A DNA stretch of 64,000 bases from Planctomycetaceae bacterium (GTDB taxonomy: Bacteria > Planctomycetota > Planctomycetia > Planctomycetales > Planctomycetaceae): NCBI GenBank assembly GCA_024742875.1, contig JANSXP010000009.1:93178-157177 (forward strand). Direction: 5' to 3'. The position numbers and the translations under genes are program-made. This document shows positions 28,063 through 37,515 of this stretch, in pieces. Every line of letters begins with the position of its first letter. Within the stretch, counting starts at the first letter, position 1. The notes under the pieces were generated by a model. It searched no databases. It was given only the letters and a program-made list of their open reading frames with translations, and was not told where the DNA came from.

Positions 28063-29493
28063 GTGACCAAAGACATCTACGAAAACCCGCTGATCTCTCG
28101 ATATGCCTCACAGGAAATGGGGGCCATCTGGTCCGCACAGACCAAGCATTCCACGTGGCGTCGCCTGTGGCTGGCGCTGGCAGAATCCCAGCAGCAACTG
28201 GGACTGGACATCAGCGACGCGCAGCTGGCAGAAATGCGGGCCACGCTTGATGACATCGACTTCGATCTGGCTGCAAAGTTTGAACTGGAACGACGACACG
28301 ATGTGATGGCGCACGTGGAAACATGGGGTGAGCAGTGCCCGGCCGCCAAGCCGATCATCCACCTTGGCGCCACCAGTTGTTACGTGACCGACAATTCCGA
28401 ACTGCTGCAGATTCGAGACAGCCTGCTGGTCACTCAACGTCGTCTGGTGCAGGTGATCGATCAACTCGCGCGATTCGCCGCTGAGTACCGCGACATTCCC
28501 TGTCTGGGGTTCACACACCTGCAGGCCGCTCAACCGACCACGGTGGGCAAGCGCGCGACTTTGTGGTGCTGGGACCTGCTGCTGGACCTGGAAGAGATTG
28601 AACATCGCCTGGCAACGATTCGCTTTCGCGGCGTGAAGGGCACCACGGGGACACAGGCGACGTTCCTGAGCCTGTTCAACGGCGATCACAGCATGGTCGA
28701 AAAACTTGACCAGCTGGTCACGCAGAAGATGGGCTTTGACAAACGGCACGCGGTGACGGGGCAAACGTATTCCCGCAAGTTTGATTCTCAGGTGATGGCA
28801 TCCCTGAACGGTCTGGCCCAGTCGTGTCACAAAGCGGGCAGCGACATTCGCATTTTGCAGCACAGGAAAGAGCTCGAAGAGCCCTTCGGCAAAAAGCAGA
28901 TTGGTTCGTCCGCCATGGCCTACAAACGCAATCCGATGCGGAGCGAACGCATGTGTGCGCTGGCTCGGTTTGCGATGAGTCAGCAGGCTGGAACGGACGC
29001 CACCATGGCAACGCAGTGGATGGAACGCACGCTGGACGACAGCGCGATTCGTCGCCTGGCCGTGCCTCAGGCGTTTCTGGCGGTGGACGCGTGCCTGATT
29101 CTTTATCGCAACATCACCGATGGGATGGTTGTCTATCCGAAGACGATTGAAAAACACCTGAACGAAGAACTGCCATTCATGGCCACCGAAGAGATTCTGA
29201 TGGCTGGCGTTCAGGCTGGTGGCGATCGCCAGGACCTGCACGAAGTGATTCGGGTGCACAGTCAGGCGGCGGCCGCCGAGGTGAAACAGAACGCCATGCC
29301 GAACGATCTGATCAGCCGACTGCAGCAGGACCCCGCGTTTGCGGGAATCGATCTGACCAGCACACTGGATGCGAAAAAGTACATCGGGCGCGCGCCCGAG
29401 CAGGTGGATGCCTTTGTTGCTGACTGCGTGGAACCGATCCGCAGTCGCTACGCCGATGTGCTGAACGCCGCCACCGAAGATCTGCGGGTTTGA
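28063..29493 (+). CDS. purB: Adenylosuccinate lyase, animal-like form
   Basis: 476 residues from a GTG at 28063; no in-frame ATG fits. The sequence follows the animal ADSL pattern closely: [19 protein letters not shown] at the start, [32 protein letters not shown] (catalytic His region), [21 protein letters not shown] and [15 protein letters not shown]. The flexible signature loop is [20 protein letters not shown], with the catalytic Ser; [25 protein letters not shown] follows. It cleaves SAICAR and adenylosuccinate, releasing fumarate, in purine synthesis. It lies between the DtxR-type gene and kdsA, with no other pur gene near. Confidence 0.96.
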   Translation: MTKDIYENPLISRYASQEMGAIWSAQTKHSTWRRLWLALAESQQQLGLDISDAQLAEMRATLDDIDFDLAAKFELERRHDVMAHVETWGEQCPAAKPIIHLGATSCYVTDNSELLQIRDSLLVTQRRLVQVIDQLARFAAEYRDIPCLGFTHLQAAQPTTVGKRATLWCWDLLLDLEEIEHRLATIRFRGVKGTTGTQATFLSLFNGDHSMVEKLDQLVTQKMGFDKRHAVTGQTYSRKFDSQVMASLNGLAQSCHKAGSDIRILQHRKELEEPFGKKQIGSSAMAYKRNPMRSERMCALARFAMSQQAGTDATMATQWMERTLDDSAIRRLAVPQAFLAVDACLILYRNITDGMVVYPKTIEKHLNEELPFMATEEILMAGVQAGGDRQDLHEVIRVHSQAAAAEVKQNAMPNDLISRLQQDPAFAGIDLTSTLDAKKYIGRAPEQVDAFVADCVEPIRSRYADVLNAATEDLRV

Positions 29494-29506
29494 TGCAGCA
29501 GCGGCC

Positions 29507-29529
29507 GCGGTCCCCCCGCCTGGGACCGC
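29507..29529 (+). terminator. Possible terminator after purB
   Basis: GCGGTCCC (29507-29514) pairs perfectly with GGGACCGC (29522-29529) around a 7-base C-rich loop, starting 14 bases past the purB stop. Only two T's follow, so it is a weak candidate. Confidence 0.4.
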
Positions 29530-29613
29530 TTCGGGAGGGTCGCGGCAATCGGGAAATCTGCTATCGTTCGGCCGCCGCAACACGCTTTCAAAAACCAAGA
29601 TGGGAATGACGCG

Positions 29614-30456
29614 ATGGTGAATGCGAACGTCAGGGTGGGCGATTACACCGTGGGCAGCGAGCACCCGCTGCTGCTGATTGCCGGGCCCTGCGTGATGGAG
29701 TCAGAATCCATGGTGCTGCAGGTGGCCGAGCATCTGGCAGGATTGAAACAGCAGCACGGCTGGCAGATCGTTTTCAAGAGCAGCTTTGACAAAGCCAATC
29801 GGACCAGTGTGGACAGCTATCGAGGTCCCGGGCTGGAAGACGGGCTGAAGCTGCTGGACAAGGTCAAATCGGCGACCGGCCTGCCCACCACGACCGACAT
29901 CCATGAAGCCGCCCACGCGGCCCCCTGTGCGGAAGTCTGTTCAATCCTGCAAATCCCTGCATTTTTGGCCCGGCAGACCGATTTGCTGGTCGCGGCCGCC
30001 GATGCTGCGGTCGCCAGAAATATCTGTGTGAATGTGAAGAAACCGCAGTTTGTGGCCCCCGAAGACACCGTTCACGCCGTACGGAAGTGTGAGGCCCGCG
30101 GTCTGCGCGACGTGCTGCTGACAGAACGCGGCACAACCTTTGGCTACGGGCGTCTGGTCAATGATTTCCGCTGCATTCCCATAATGAAATCGTTCGGAGT
30201 GCCGGTCGTGTTTGATGCCACACACAGTGTGCAAACGCCCGGTGGAGCAACGACGGGAGGACAGCGGGACATGGTGGAACCTCTCGCCCGAGGGGCGGTC
30301 GCCATCGGCTGCGATGCGGTGTTTTTCGAAACCCATCCCGATCCGGATGCTGCCCGCAGTGATGGCCCCAACATGGTGCCACTGGCCCGTTTTGAAACCA
30401 TCGTTCAGAAACTCACCACACTCCGCGACACCGTCCGCCGGATGGACGCTGACTGA
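29614..30456 (+). CDS. kdsA: 3-deoxy-8-phosphooctulonate (Kdo8P) synthase
   Basis: 280 residues, normal for KdsA. Landmarks are [12 protein letters not shown] (about 20-30), [22 protein letters not shown] (arabinose-5-phosphate and PEP site), [70 protein letters not shown] and [18 protein letters not shown]. The Cys in GPCVMES (about residue 26), instead of the Asn of the E. coli enzyme, marks the metal-dependent class. The enzyme condenses PEP with arabinose-5-phosphate in the first committed step of Kdo synthesis, implying LPS with a Kdo core. The next lipoprotein gene starts 30 bases downstream. Confidence 0.96.
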   Translation: MVNANVRVGDYTVGSEHPLLLIAGPCVMESESMVLQVAEHLAGLKQQHGWQIVFKSSFDKANRTSVDSYRGPGLEDGLKLLDKVKSATGLPTTTDIHEAAHAAPCAEVCSILQIPAFLARQTDLLVAAADAAVARNICVNVKKPQFVAPEDTVHAVRKCEARGLRDVLLTERGTTFGYGRLVNDFRCIPIMKSFGVPVVFDATHSVQTPGGATTGGQRDMVEPLARGAVAIGCDAVFFETHPDPDAARSDGPNMVPLARFETIVQKLTTLRDTVRRMDAD

Positions 30457-30485
30457 GTGTGGTCCCGACACTCAAAAGCCGATCC

Positions 30486-32255
30486 ATGAACGTCGCATCG
30501 CCCCGACTGGTCCCTGAAGACATGAGTGATTTCTGCTGCCGTCCGCTCTGTGGAATTCTGCTGGGCATCAGCCTGCTGCTGCCGTCCGGCTGCTCAAGCG
30601 AGAAACCAGCTGAAGACCAGCCGAACACGACTGAGAAGACAGGAGAAACGGACGGAGAACGCTGCCGCAAGAAACTGGCAGCCGCCATCCAGCGTGTCCA
30701 ACCTGGCAACCTGATGCTGCAGGATAAACCGGAGCGCGCGATCAATGGCCTGAATGCCTGGATCGCGTCGTGTGCCAAACAGGAGCTGGAAGAACTGACG
30801 GTGCCGGCCGAAGTGATCACACTGACGGGCGAATCGGCTCGCGTCTCGGCACGCCGATTCACAGTGAACGACGCGGCCTATATACGCGACTGCCTGCTGC
30901 TGCGTGACCTGACGGATGCCATCTGCCGACGTGTCGAATCAGAAAAAATGGGGACGGCCGCCGCCAGTGACGAAGACCGTGTCCTGGGAATTTATCAGTG
31001 GCTGGTTCGCAATGTCAGTTTACTCAATGACAGCAGTCAACGACTTCCGCTGAGTCTGTTTGATGTCGCAATGACGGGACGGGGGACGGCCGAAGATCGT
31101 GCGTGGATTTTTGCCGAATGTCTGCGGCAGCAGCAAATCGACGCCGTCCTGCTGCAGACGGATGCTGCTCCGGGAGAATCCGGCAGCCTTGAGCAGTCGC
31201 GCTGGCTGATTGCCGTGCTGCTGGACGACCGCAGTTTGGTCTTCGATCCGGCACTTGGCGTGCCCGTGCGGGCAGAGATGACATCTGAGAATTCGCCCAT
31301 TCTTGATCTGGTCACCGTCACACAGCACGAACGCTGGAAGTCGGCAACGGTCAGTGTGATCGCGCAGCTGGCAGCTTTCGCCCCACGCATGCTCGTGCTG
31401 CAGGAACAACTGGCCGCCGAGGATTCGGCCGTGCTGTACGAGGAACTGACGGGCGGACTGTCGGAAATCCTGCCGCTCACAGAACGCATCGCCACCGGCT
31501 CGGGCAAAGTTTTCTCTGTGGATCAGGTGGCCATCTGGGACTACCCGGAAGCGCAGGTTGTGGCCGCCAATTCCCTGAGCGAATCGGACCGTCTGGAGTA
31601 TTCTTTGATGATGCGGCCATTTGGCGGTCCCTACGAACGCGAAGAATTCGAACCGGAAAGCATGGAGGAATTGACGACGGTTCCGGAGGAACTGACAAAA
31701 GAAGAACGCGACGCGCTGGTCCAGAATCGCCTGATGAAGAATTTCGAACAGGTCTTTCGGACCAGTGACGACCGCTTCGGCAAACCATCTCAGGGGCTGA
31801 GAAAAGCAAGGCTGCGGCAGCTGCGGGGCGAAGACGACACCACCGTCATCCAGGGATTCCAGCAGGTTCGCATTGCCAGTATGGAGACGGAACTGCGAAT
31901 CCGCGTGCCGGAGCAGGTGCAGCGGGAATTCGGCTATCCTCCCGTGATCACGATTCCGTTCCCCGACATTGTGAAGGAAGTCAACCAGAGTACCACGGGC
32001 GATTCGCTGTATTGGAGTGCGATGTGCCAGATGGACCGCGGCGAATTCGGCACGGCGAATATCACCTTCATGAATTATCGCCGCCAGTACCCGGATAACG
32101 CCAAATGGACATATGCGTCGCTAATCAATCAGGGTCGCTGCCTGATTCAGCAGGGGCGCACGGAAGATGCCGTGAAGTACCTGAAAATGGCGGACGTGGA
32201 AAAAAATCCGGAACGCGGACTGGTGACCCTGCTGCTGTCGATCGTCAGCCAGTGA
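30486..32255 (+). CDS. Lipoprotein with a transglutaminase-like region and a C-terminal TPR-like tail
   Basis: About 589 residues from the ATG at 30486; an ATG at 30522 and a GTG at 30459 are alternatives and none has a good ribosome site. The signal ends in LPSGC. After an acidic linker, the region from about 110 to 240 (EDRVLGIYQWLVRNVSLLND, GTAEDRAWIFAECLRQQQIDAVLLQ, LIAVLLDDRSLVFDPALGVPV) has the spacing of transglutaminase-like folds: an Asp/Arg-helix where the Cys is expected, then VFDP, but no clear catalytic Cys-His-Asp triad. The last 70 residues (GEFGTANITFMNYRRQYPDNAKWTYAS, QGRTEDAVKYLKMAD) look like tetratricopeptide repeats. It follows kdsA closely. Function unknown; an envelope role is likely. 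Confidence 0.8.
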   Translation: MNVASPRLVPEDMSDFCCRPLCGILLGISLLLPSGCSSEKPAEDQPNTTEKTGETDGERCRKKLAAAIQRVQPGNLMLQDKPERAINGLNAWIASCAKQELEELTVPAEVITLTGESARVSARRFTVNDAAYIRDCLLLRDLTDAICRRVESEKMGTAAASDEDRVLGIYQWLVRNVSLLNDSSQRLPLSLFDVAMTGRGTAEDRAWIFAECLRQQQIDAVLLQTDAAPGESGSLEQSRWLIAVLLDDRSLVFDPALGVPVRAEMTSENSPILDLVTVTQHERWKSATVSVIAQLAAFAPRMLVLQEQLAAEDSAVLYEELTGGLSEILPLTERIATGSGKVFSVDQVAIWDYPEAQVVAANSLSESDRLEYSLMMRPFGGPYEREEFEPESMEELTTVPEELTKEERDALVQNRLMKNFEQVFRTSDDRFGKPSQGLRKARLRQLRGEDDTTVIQGFQQVRIASMETELRIRVPEQVQREFGYPPVITIPFPDIVKEVNQSTTGDSLYWSAMCQMDRGEFGTANITFMNYRRQYPDNAKWTYASLINQGRCLIQQGRTEDAVKYLKMADVEKNPERGLVTLLLSIVSQ

Positions 32256-32488
32256 ATGGCCGCCGCCGCACCAATCCCACTGCTGGAATTGCGGAAAGCC
32301 GTAGCGACTGACGGATCCGTTGCCAGCTGGACTGGCAAAGCAGATGGCCTTTGCTGATTTGCGATGTTAGCCCCGCGGCAGGCCCTGCGGCAGCCTCATC
32401 AGTGACGTGTGACGGCGGTCCGGTTGTGTCGGAACAGGCGTTTCGCTTTACTATTGGGTATATCCCTCAATCCGTACCGGAGTCACAC

Positions 32489-33856
32489 ATGTCCGAAAGT
32501 CGTCGTTCGTTTCTGGGCAAAGCCGCATCTGGCGCTGCCATCGTTTCTGCACCGCTGTACTTCAAAAAGCGGGCGCACGCTGTGCAAAGTGCGAATGACC
32601 GCAAGACCGTCGCGTCTGTGGGTGTCGGTGGCAGCCGTGGTCGCTACAGCCGAGGTGGCAGTATCGCCATGCAGGCTTCCAAACTGGGGCAGACGATCGC
32701 AGTCTGTGACGTCGACACTCGCCACAATGAGGAATTTGACAACAAGTTTGACAACAAACTGAAGATGTTCACGGACTACCGTGAGATGCTGGAGAAATCC
32801 TCTCCCGACATCGTGACGATTGGCACACCGGACCACTGGCACGTGCCGATCGCGATTGCCGCGATGAAAGCCGGCGCAGATGTGTACTGCGAAAAACCAC
32901 TGACGCTGACGATCGACGAAGGCATCGAAATCAGCAAAGTGGTTAAAGAGACGGGCAAGGTGTTTCAGGTTGGCACTCAGCAGCGCACCGAGAACGGCCG
33001 CAAGTTTCTGCAGGCCATTGCCATGGTGCAGGAAGGCGTCATTGGTGACGACGTGACGGCCAATGTCGCCATCGGTGGCGTGTCCAAAGGGGGTCCGTTT
33101 GAGGTCACCGAAGCGCCAGCCGATCTGGACTGGGACATGTGGCTGGGACCGGCCCCCAAAGTAGGCTACTCAGAAGAACGCCGCAAAATGTTCCGCTGGT
33201 TCTTCGAGTACTCGGGCGGCAAAATGACCGACTGGGGCGCACACCACATTGACATTGCCACCTGGGCACTGGGCAAACAGGCAACAGGTCCTGTGAAGGT
33301 CTCCGGCAGCGGCACTCTGCCGCCGAGCGTGCCGGAGAATTTTGACTTCGTCAAATGGTTTGCCGGCGAAGCCATGCTGCCTAACTCCTTCAACGTCGCC
33401 ATGAACTTCAAGCTGAATCTGGAGTATGCGGACGGCCTGAAGATGACCGTACAGGACAACTACGTGTCTGAAGACGGCAAAACAAAATTCCCCAACGGCA
33501 TTCTGTTTGAAGGCTCCCGGGGACGCTTCTTTGTGAATCGCGGCAAACTGACGGGTGCCCCCGTGGAGAACATGTCCGAGGCCGATAAGAAGAAGATTGA
33601 CGACAAAGTGGTGGAACTGTACGGCGGTGAACCGTCTGGTCACATGAACAACTTCTTTGACTGTGTCAACAGCCGACGGGATCCCGTCTCTGACGTGTAC
33701 AGTCACCATCGCACAATGACGTCCTGTCACCTGTGCAACATCAACCTGATGCTGGGCCGTGACCTGCAGTGGGATCCGGATAAGCAGGAATTCATCGGGG
33801 ATGATCAGGCCAATGCTCTGAAAACCCGTCCACAAAGAGATGGTTACACAATGTAA
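32489..33856 (+). CDS. Tat-exported Gfo/Idh/MocA-family oxidoreductase
   Basis: 455 residues from the ATG at 32489, with GGAG seven bases upstream. The N-terminus is a twin-arginine signal (SRRSFLGKAASGAAIVSAP). A Rossmann domain follows: TVASVGVGGSRGRYSRGG, IAVCDVDTRHNEEF, DIVTIGTPDHWHVPIAIAAMKAGADVYCEKPLTLTI, with the EKP lysine of the family. The C-terminal substrate domain contains GGKMTDWGAHHIDIATWALG, whose Asp and His are conserved. These exported NAD(P)-linked proteins are numerous in planctomycetes; the sugar substrate cannot be inferred. The cofactor would be folded in before Tat export. A terminator follows the gene. Confidence 0.93.
   Translation: MSESRRSFLGKAASGAAIVSAPLYFKKRAHAVQSANDRKTVASVGVGGSRGRYSRGGSIAMQASKLGQTIAVCDVDTRHNEEFDNKFDNKLKMFTDYREMLEKSSPDIVTIGTPDHWHVPIAIAAMKAGADVYCEKPLTLTIDEGIEISKVVKETGKVFQVGTQQRTENGRKFLQAIAMVQEGVIGDDVTANVAIGGVSKGGPFEVTEAPADLDWDMWLGPAPKVGYSEERRKMFRWFFEYSGGKMTDWGAHHIDIATWALGKQATGPVKVSGSGTLPPSVPENFDFVKWFAGEAMLPNSFNVAMNFKLNLEYADGLKMTVQDNYVSEDGKTKFPNGILFEGSRGRFFVNRGKLTGAPVENMSEADKKKIDDKVVELYGGEPSGHMNNFFDCVNSRRDPVSDVYSHHRTMTSCHLCNINLMLGRDLQWDPDKQEFIGDDQANALKTRPQRDGYTM
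32735..32758 (+). repeat. 12-base tandem duplication inside the oxidoreductase gene
   Basis: TTTGACAACAAG is followed at once by TTTGACAACAAA, encoding the peptide FDNKFDNK. It is in frame and looks like a recent small duplication in the Rossmann domain. Confidence 0.6.
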
Positions 33857-33899
33857 CCCACACAAACCGCTGCTCGCAGCGAATTGACCACCTCTGATC

Positions 33900-33935
33900 G
33901 TCCCCGGTACCACCAGGTAGCGGGGACTTTCTTTT
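33900..33935 (+). terminator. Rho-independent terminator after the oxidoreductase gene
   Basis: GTCCCC (33900-33905) pairs with GGGGAC (33922-33927), extended by GTACC with GGTA around an ACCA loop, followed by TTTCTTTT. It lies 43 bases past the stop codon. Confidence 0.82.
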
Positions 33936-34026
33936 GTGTCCACCGGTGTTTGTTGCGACTGACTATGATGAGAGGCCGCCGTCGATAAGAATCCGACGAC
34001 AACATCACCGTTTTGACAGGATCGTC

Positions 34027-35235
34027 ATGATGATCGGCCGACTACTGCTGACCGCTTTTTGTGTGTGGACGATGTCCGCCTTTTCCTGCACGCATGCCCA
34101 GCAGTCGCAGCGGCAGCGACAACTGGCAGCATGGCTGAAGCGATTTCCGGAAGCCGACACCAATGGTGACGGCCGACTCTCGGAAAAGGAAGTCGACCTG
34201 TTCCGGCGCAATCGCATGGGCAATCGGGGGGCTCCCTCGACATTCAAAGTGGATCCCCGCTGGGCAGCACGCAATTTTCCGGACAGTGCCGTCAGCCTGA
34301 AAACACCACAGCAGATTGAAGAGATTTACGCTCAGGTAAAGGGCAGGGGGCCTTCGGTCGTCAGCTACGAGCGACCGCAGGACGGAGCGCTGCGTATAGT
34401 GGGCACCGGCCACAGTTTTATGGCGCCCGGCTATCAGACGTTTCCGAAAATTGCGTCGGCCGCCGGATGGCAGCAGCCGCCGCTCCTGACGCACACTGGC
34501 GGCGGCATCACGGGCAGTGCGCGATACAAATGGGAGCAGGAAAACGGCATCTTTCAGTTTTCCGGTCGACCACAGCCCAAACTCCTGGCCTCCATTGCCA
34601 ACGCCAGGTGGGACGCCATGATGTGGGGCCCTTATTACAACGACAAACCCGAATACTATGCCTGCTGGATCGACTTCTGCCTGAAGTACAATCCCGAGAT
34701 GAAGTTCTATATGTCTGACGCCTGGCCACAGCTGGAACAGTTTGATCGGGAACCAAAGTCAGATGCCGAGATGACGTGGGAGCAGGTGGCAAAGCTGGGC
34801 GAGCAAAAGAATGCCGTCACTGCCCGAATGCTGACCACCCTCCGCAAAAGCTATCCGGATCGGGTGTTTGTGATGCCCACGTCCGATGCCATGGTGCTGG
34901 CCGTTCGCGAATTCCACAGGGGACGTCTCGCCGGTGTGGAAGGCGTCCACAAGGTCATCGGCGGCAAAGAGCGTTCGTTGTGGCGTGATCGACTGGGCCA
35001 TCTGGGCCCTGGACTGGGCGATCTGGAAGGGTATGTGTTCTACGCCACACTTTATGGGCGATCACCAGAGAAGATCAGGGCAGGTTTTCGCCCCAGTGAC
35101 AACAGCGAGTTTCCCTCGGCAGAACTCGATGCCGTTTTTCGACAAATCGCGTGGGAAGCAGTGACCCGCAATCCGTTCAGCGGCGTTGTCGATAAGAATG
35201 GCGATGGGATTGGTGACCACCTCGAACCACAGTGA
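34027..35235 (+). CDS. Exported EF-hand protein, possibly SGNH-hydrolase-like
   Basis: 402 residues from ATG 34027 with AGGA five bases upstream. A signal peptide (about 1-25) precedes an EF-hand loop DTNGDGRLSEKEVD (about 44-57), and the extreme C-terminus has a second calcium-loop-like DKNGDGIGD. Between them, RIVGTGHSFMAPGYQTFPKIASAAGWQQP resembles block I of SGNH-type hydrolases with Ser after GH, and LLASIANARWDAMMWGPYYND and MKFYMSDAWPQLEQF follow the same layout. The SGNH reading is a guess; no activity is proven. Its stop overlaps a possible GTG start of the downstream AAA ATPase, so the two are likely co-expressed. Confidence 0.78.
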   Translation: MMIGRLLLTAFCVWTMSAFSCTHAQQSQRQRQLAAWLKRFPEADTNGDGRLSEKEVDLFRRNRMGNRGAPSTFKVDPRWAARNFPDSAVSLKTPQQIEEIYAQVKGRGPSVVSYERPQDGALRIVGTGHSFMAPGYQTFPKIASAAGWQQPPLLTHTGGGITGSARYKWEQENGIFQFSGRPQPKLLASIANARWDAMMWGPYYNDKPEYYACWIDFCLKYNPEMKFYMSDAWPQLEQFDREPKSDAEMTWEQVAKLGEQKNAVTARMLTTLRKSYPDRVFVMPTSDAMVLAVREFHRGRLAGVEGVHKVIGGKERSLWRDRLGHLGPGLGDLEGYVFYATLYGRSPEKIRAGFRPSDNSEFPSAELDAVFRQIAWEAVTRNPFSGVVDKNGDGIGDHLEPQ

Positions 35236-35243
35236 CAGAATTC

Positions 35244-36734
35244 ATGCACAGCGAACTGCGACAGCTGATAACCGCGCGGAACACTCTCATCAGCGTCAAC
35301 AGTACGGACGAATCCGTTGAATTCCAGGCGATTATGGAGGTCGCCAAAGAACTGGGCCGCAACGTGCAGGACTGGACCCAAACCAGCGGCATCATGGTCT
35401 ACTCTCCGGAAGCCCGGGAGCCAGCGGCCGTGGGTGGCACGGACAAGCCGGAACTGGCGCTGCGTTATCTGCTCCGCAACCGCCGCAGTTCCATCGCCGT
35501 CATGCGGGGACTGGCACCGTTCACCACACAGCCTTTGTATCGCCGGCTGCTGCGGGACTTTGAACTGAAAGCTGATGGTGAGCGGGACTGCATGATCCTG
35601 ATGGATGAAGTGTCCCTGCATCCGCTGGTACAGAGACTGTGCGCTCCCTGGCGTCCCGGTCTGCCGGATAAGGATGAACTGGAAGATCTGGTCAAGCAGA
35701 CCTATCGCCGCCTGAAGAAGGAAGCCCTGTCCGAGGTGGCCACCGATCTGCGCAAGCGTGAGTTTGAACAGCTGATTCTGAACCTGCGAGGCCTGACGCG
35801 CAGTGAGGCGATTCGCGTGGTGGAGTCTGTCATCCTCGATGACCTGAAACTCAATCAGGCCGATATCACCCGCGTGATTGAGGCCAAGCGACGACTGCTG
35901 GAGTCATCCGGCTCACTGGAATCGATGACCATCGACTTTGACATTGATGAGGTCGGCGGACTGCGTGGGCTCAAAGGCTGGCTGTCTGAGCGTCGCGGTG
36001 GGTTTTCGGAAGCCGCCCGCAACTACGGCATTGAGCCACCGCGAGGTGTGCTGATGCTGGGCGTACCAGGCTGTGGCAAAAGCCTGTGCGCGAAGGCGGT
36101 GGCGGCGGACTGGGGTATCCCGCTGCTGCGGCTGGACCCGGGTGTGCTGTATCAGAAGTTCGTCGGTGAAAGCGAAAACCAGCTCCGACAGGCGATTCAG
36201 CAGGCCGAAGCGATGGCGCCCGCCATCCTGTGGATTGACGAGATCGAAAAAGCGTTCGCGTCGGCTTCCAGTGACTCAGCGGACGGCGGTTTGTCACAGC
36301 GAATGTTCGGCACGCTGCTTTCGTGGATGCAGGATCATCGCGAGCCGATTTTCATCGTGGCCACTGCCAACGATATTTCCGCACTGCCACCGGAACTGAT
36401 GCGAAAAGGACGATTCGACGAAGTGTTCTTTATCGATCTGCCCTCACTGGAAGCCCGCCGGCAGATTTTCTCGGTGCACCTGAAACGCCGCAATCGCAAC
36501 CCGGCGAACTTTGACATTGAAGCACTGGGGGACGCTTCAAAAGACTTAACCGGAGCAGAAATTGAACAGGCCGTGATGTCGGCCCTGTTCGCCGCGTTTT
36601 CCGACGGTCGTGAAATCGACACCACGGACATCATCACGGCCATCGCCAAAACCAATCCGCTATCGAGTCTGATGCACGAGAAAATTGAATACCTGCGGGA
36701 CTGGGCGATGAATCGCTGTGTCCGCGCAGACTAA
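35244..36734 (+). CDS. Ycf46-like AAA+ ATPase
   Basis: 496 residues from ATG 35244; a GTG at 35232 overlapping the upstream stop is an alternative. The N-terminal half is all-helical and includes a region like that of chloroplast Ycf46 proteins. The AAA module starts near residue 232 with GGLRGLKGWLSERRGGFSE, then Walker A GVPGCGKSLCAKAVA, VGESENQLRQAIQQAEAMAP, Walker B ILWIDEIEKAFA, sensor FIVATANDISALPPELMRKGRFDEVFFID with the arginine finger, and the helical lid (LTGAEIEQAVMSALFAAF). It should be a hexameric remodelling ATPase in the cytoplasm. Ycf46 has been linked to carbon uptake and photosynthesis in cyanobacteria, but the role in other bacteria is unknown. Its neighbour is an exported protein. 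Confidence 0.9.
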   Translation: MHSELRQLITARNTLISVNSTDESVEFQAIMEVAKELGRNVQDWTQTSGIMVYSPEAREPAAVGGTDKPELALRYLLRNRRSSIAVMRGLAPFTTQPLYRRLLRDFELKADGERDCMILMDEVSLHPLVQRLCAPWRPGLPDKDELEDLVKQTYRRLKKEALSEVATDLRKREFEQLILNLRGLTRSEAIRVVESVILDDLKLNQADITRVIEAKRRLLESSGSLESMTIDFDIDEVGGLRGLKGWLSERRGGFSEAARNYGIEPPRGVLMLGVPGCGKSLCAKAVAADWGIPLLRLDPGVLYQKFVGESENQLRQAIQQAEAMAPAILWIDEIEKAFASASSDSADGGLSQRMFGTLLSWMQDHREPIFIVATANDISALPPELMRKGRFDEVFFIDLPSLEARRQIFSVHLKRRNRNPANFDIEALGDASKDLTGAEIEQAVMSALFAAFSDGREIDTTDIITAIAKTNPLSSLMHEKIEYLRDWAMNRCVRAD

Positions 36735-36814
36735 GCTGCTGTGGTTTGCGTCTCACTCAAGGCGACATTGGCCCCGGCCGCATCGTGACAGTTTTCAGCC
36801 CAGACAGGCCCCCC

Positions 36815-37435
36815 ATGCGAATTGGTATTCTTGGCGGCACATTTGACCCGGTTCATTACGGCCACCTGATGATGGCCGAGAGTTGTCGCGAACAGCTGCA
36901 ACTGGATGAAGTGCGTTTGATCCCTGCCGGCGATCCGCCTCATAAACCGGATCAGAAAATCACCGACGCCCACGCGCGGGCCGACATGCTGCAGCTGGCA
37001 GTCTCAGGCTATCCGGAGTTTGTCGTGGACCGACGGGAAATTCGCCGCAGTGGCCCCTCATTCACGGTGGACACACTGCAGGAATTCCGGGAACAGCAGC
37101 CAGACGATGAACTGTTTCTGATCATCGGTGCAGATTCCCTGGAGCAGTTGCTGACGTGGAAATCGCCGGAACAGATCGCGCAGCTGGCCACGATTGTTGC
37201 CGTCAATCGCCCCACCCAGCCCGAGTTGACGACGCAGCAAATCACACAGTGGGTCGGAGGAGACATCGCCGCCAGTGTTCAGACGGTCGCCATGCCGGGG
37301 TCTGATCTGTCGGCTTCGTGGCTGCGGGAACGTCTGGCCGCAGGAAAATCGCTGCGATTTCTGACGCCGAAGGCCGTCGAAGCATTCATTGCGCAGCACG
37401 ACATCTACGCTGCGGCTCCACCGGCTGCCCCCTAG
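36815..37435 (+). CDS. nadD: Nicotinate-nucleotide adenylyltransferase
   Basis: 206 residues from ATG 36815, where the family start appears (MRIGILGGTFDPVHYGHLMMAE), containing the nucleotidyltransferase GGTFDPxHxGH motif. Further landmarks are IPAGDPPHKPDQKI (substrate loop), LFLIIGADSLEQLLTWKSPEQIAQLATIVAVNRP and the C-terminal ISSTxIR-type motif, here SDLSASWLRERLAAG. It transfers AMP from ATP to nicotinate mononucleotide to make deamido-NAD. It follows the AAA ATPase by 80 bases. No other NAD gene is near. Confidence 0.95.
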   Translation: MRIGILGGTFDPVHYGHLMMAESCREQLQLDEVRLIPAGDPPHKPDQKITDAHARADMLQLAVSGYPEFVVDRREIRRSGPSFTVDTLQEFREQQPDDELFLIIGADSLEQLLTWKSPEQIAQLATIVAVNRPTQPELTTQQITQWVGGDIAASVQTVAMPGSDLSASWLRERLAAGKSLRFLTPKAVEAFIAQHDIYAAAPPAAP

Positions 37436-37515
37436 CGACCGGCAGGCGGAGTGGCTTTCCGGCCTGGCCGCGATAACATGGGGCTTTGCTCTGCGAATTC
37501 GGCAAAGGCCCGGTT

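Noticed and set aside
28108..29664. Minus-strand frame of 518 codons across purB
   Set aside because: It is the complement of a clear adenylosuccinate lyase gene and matches nothing itself.
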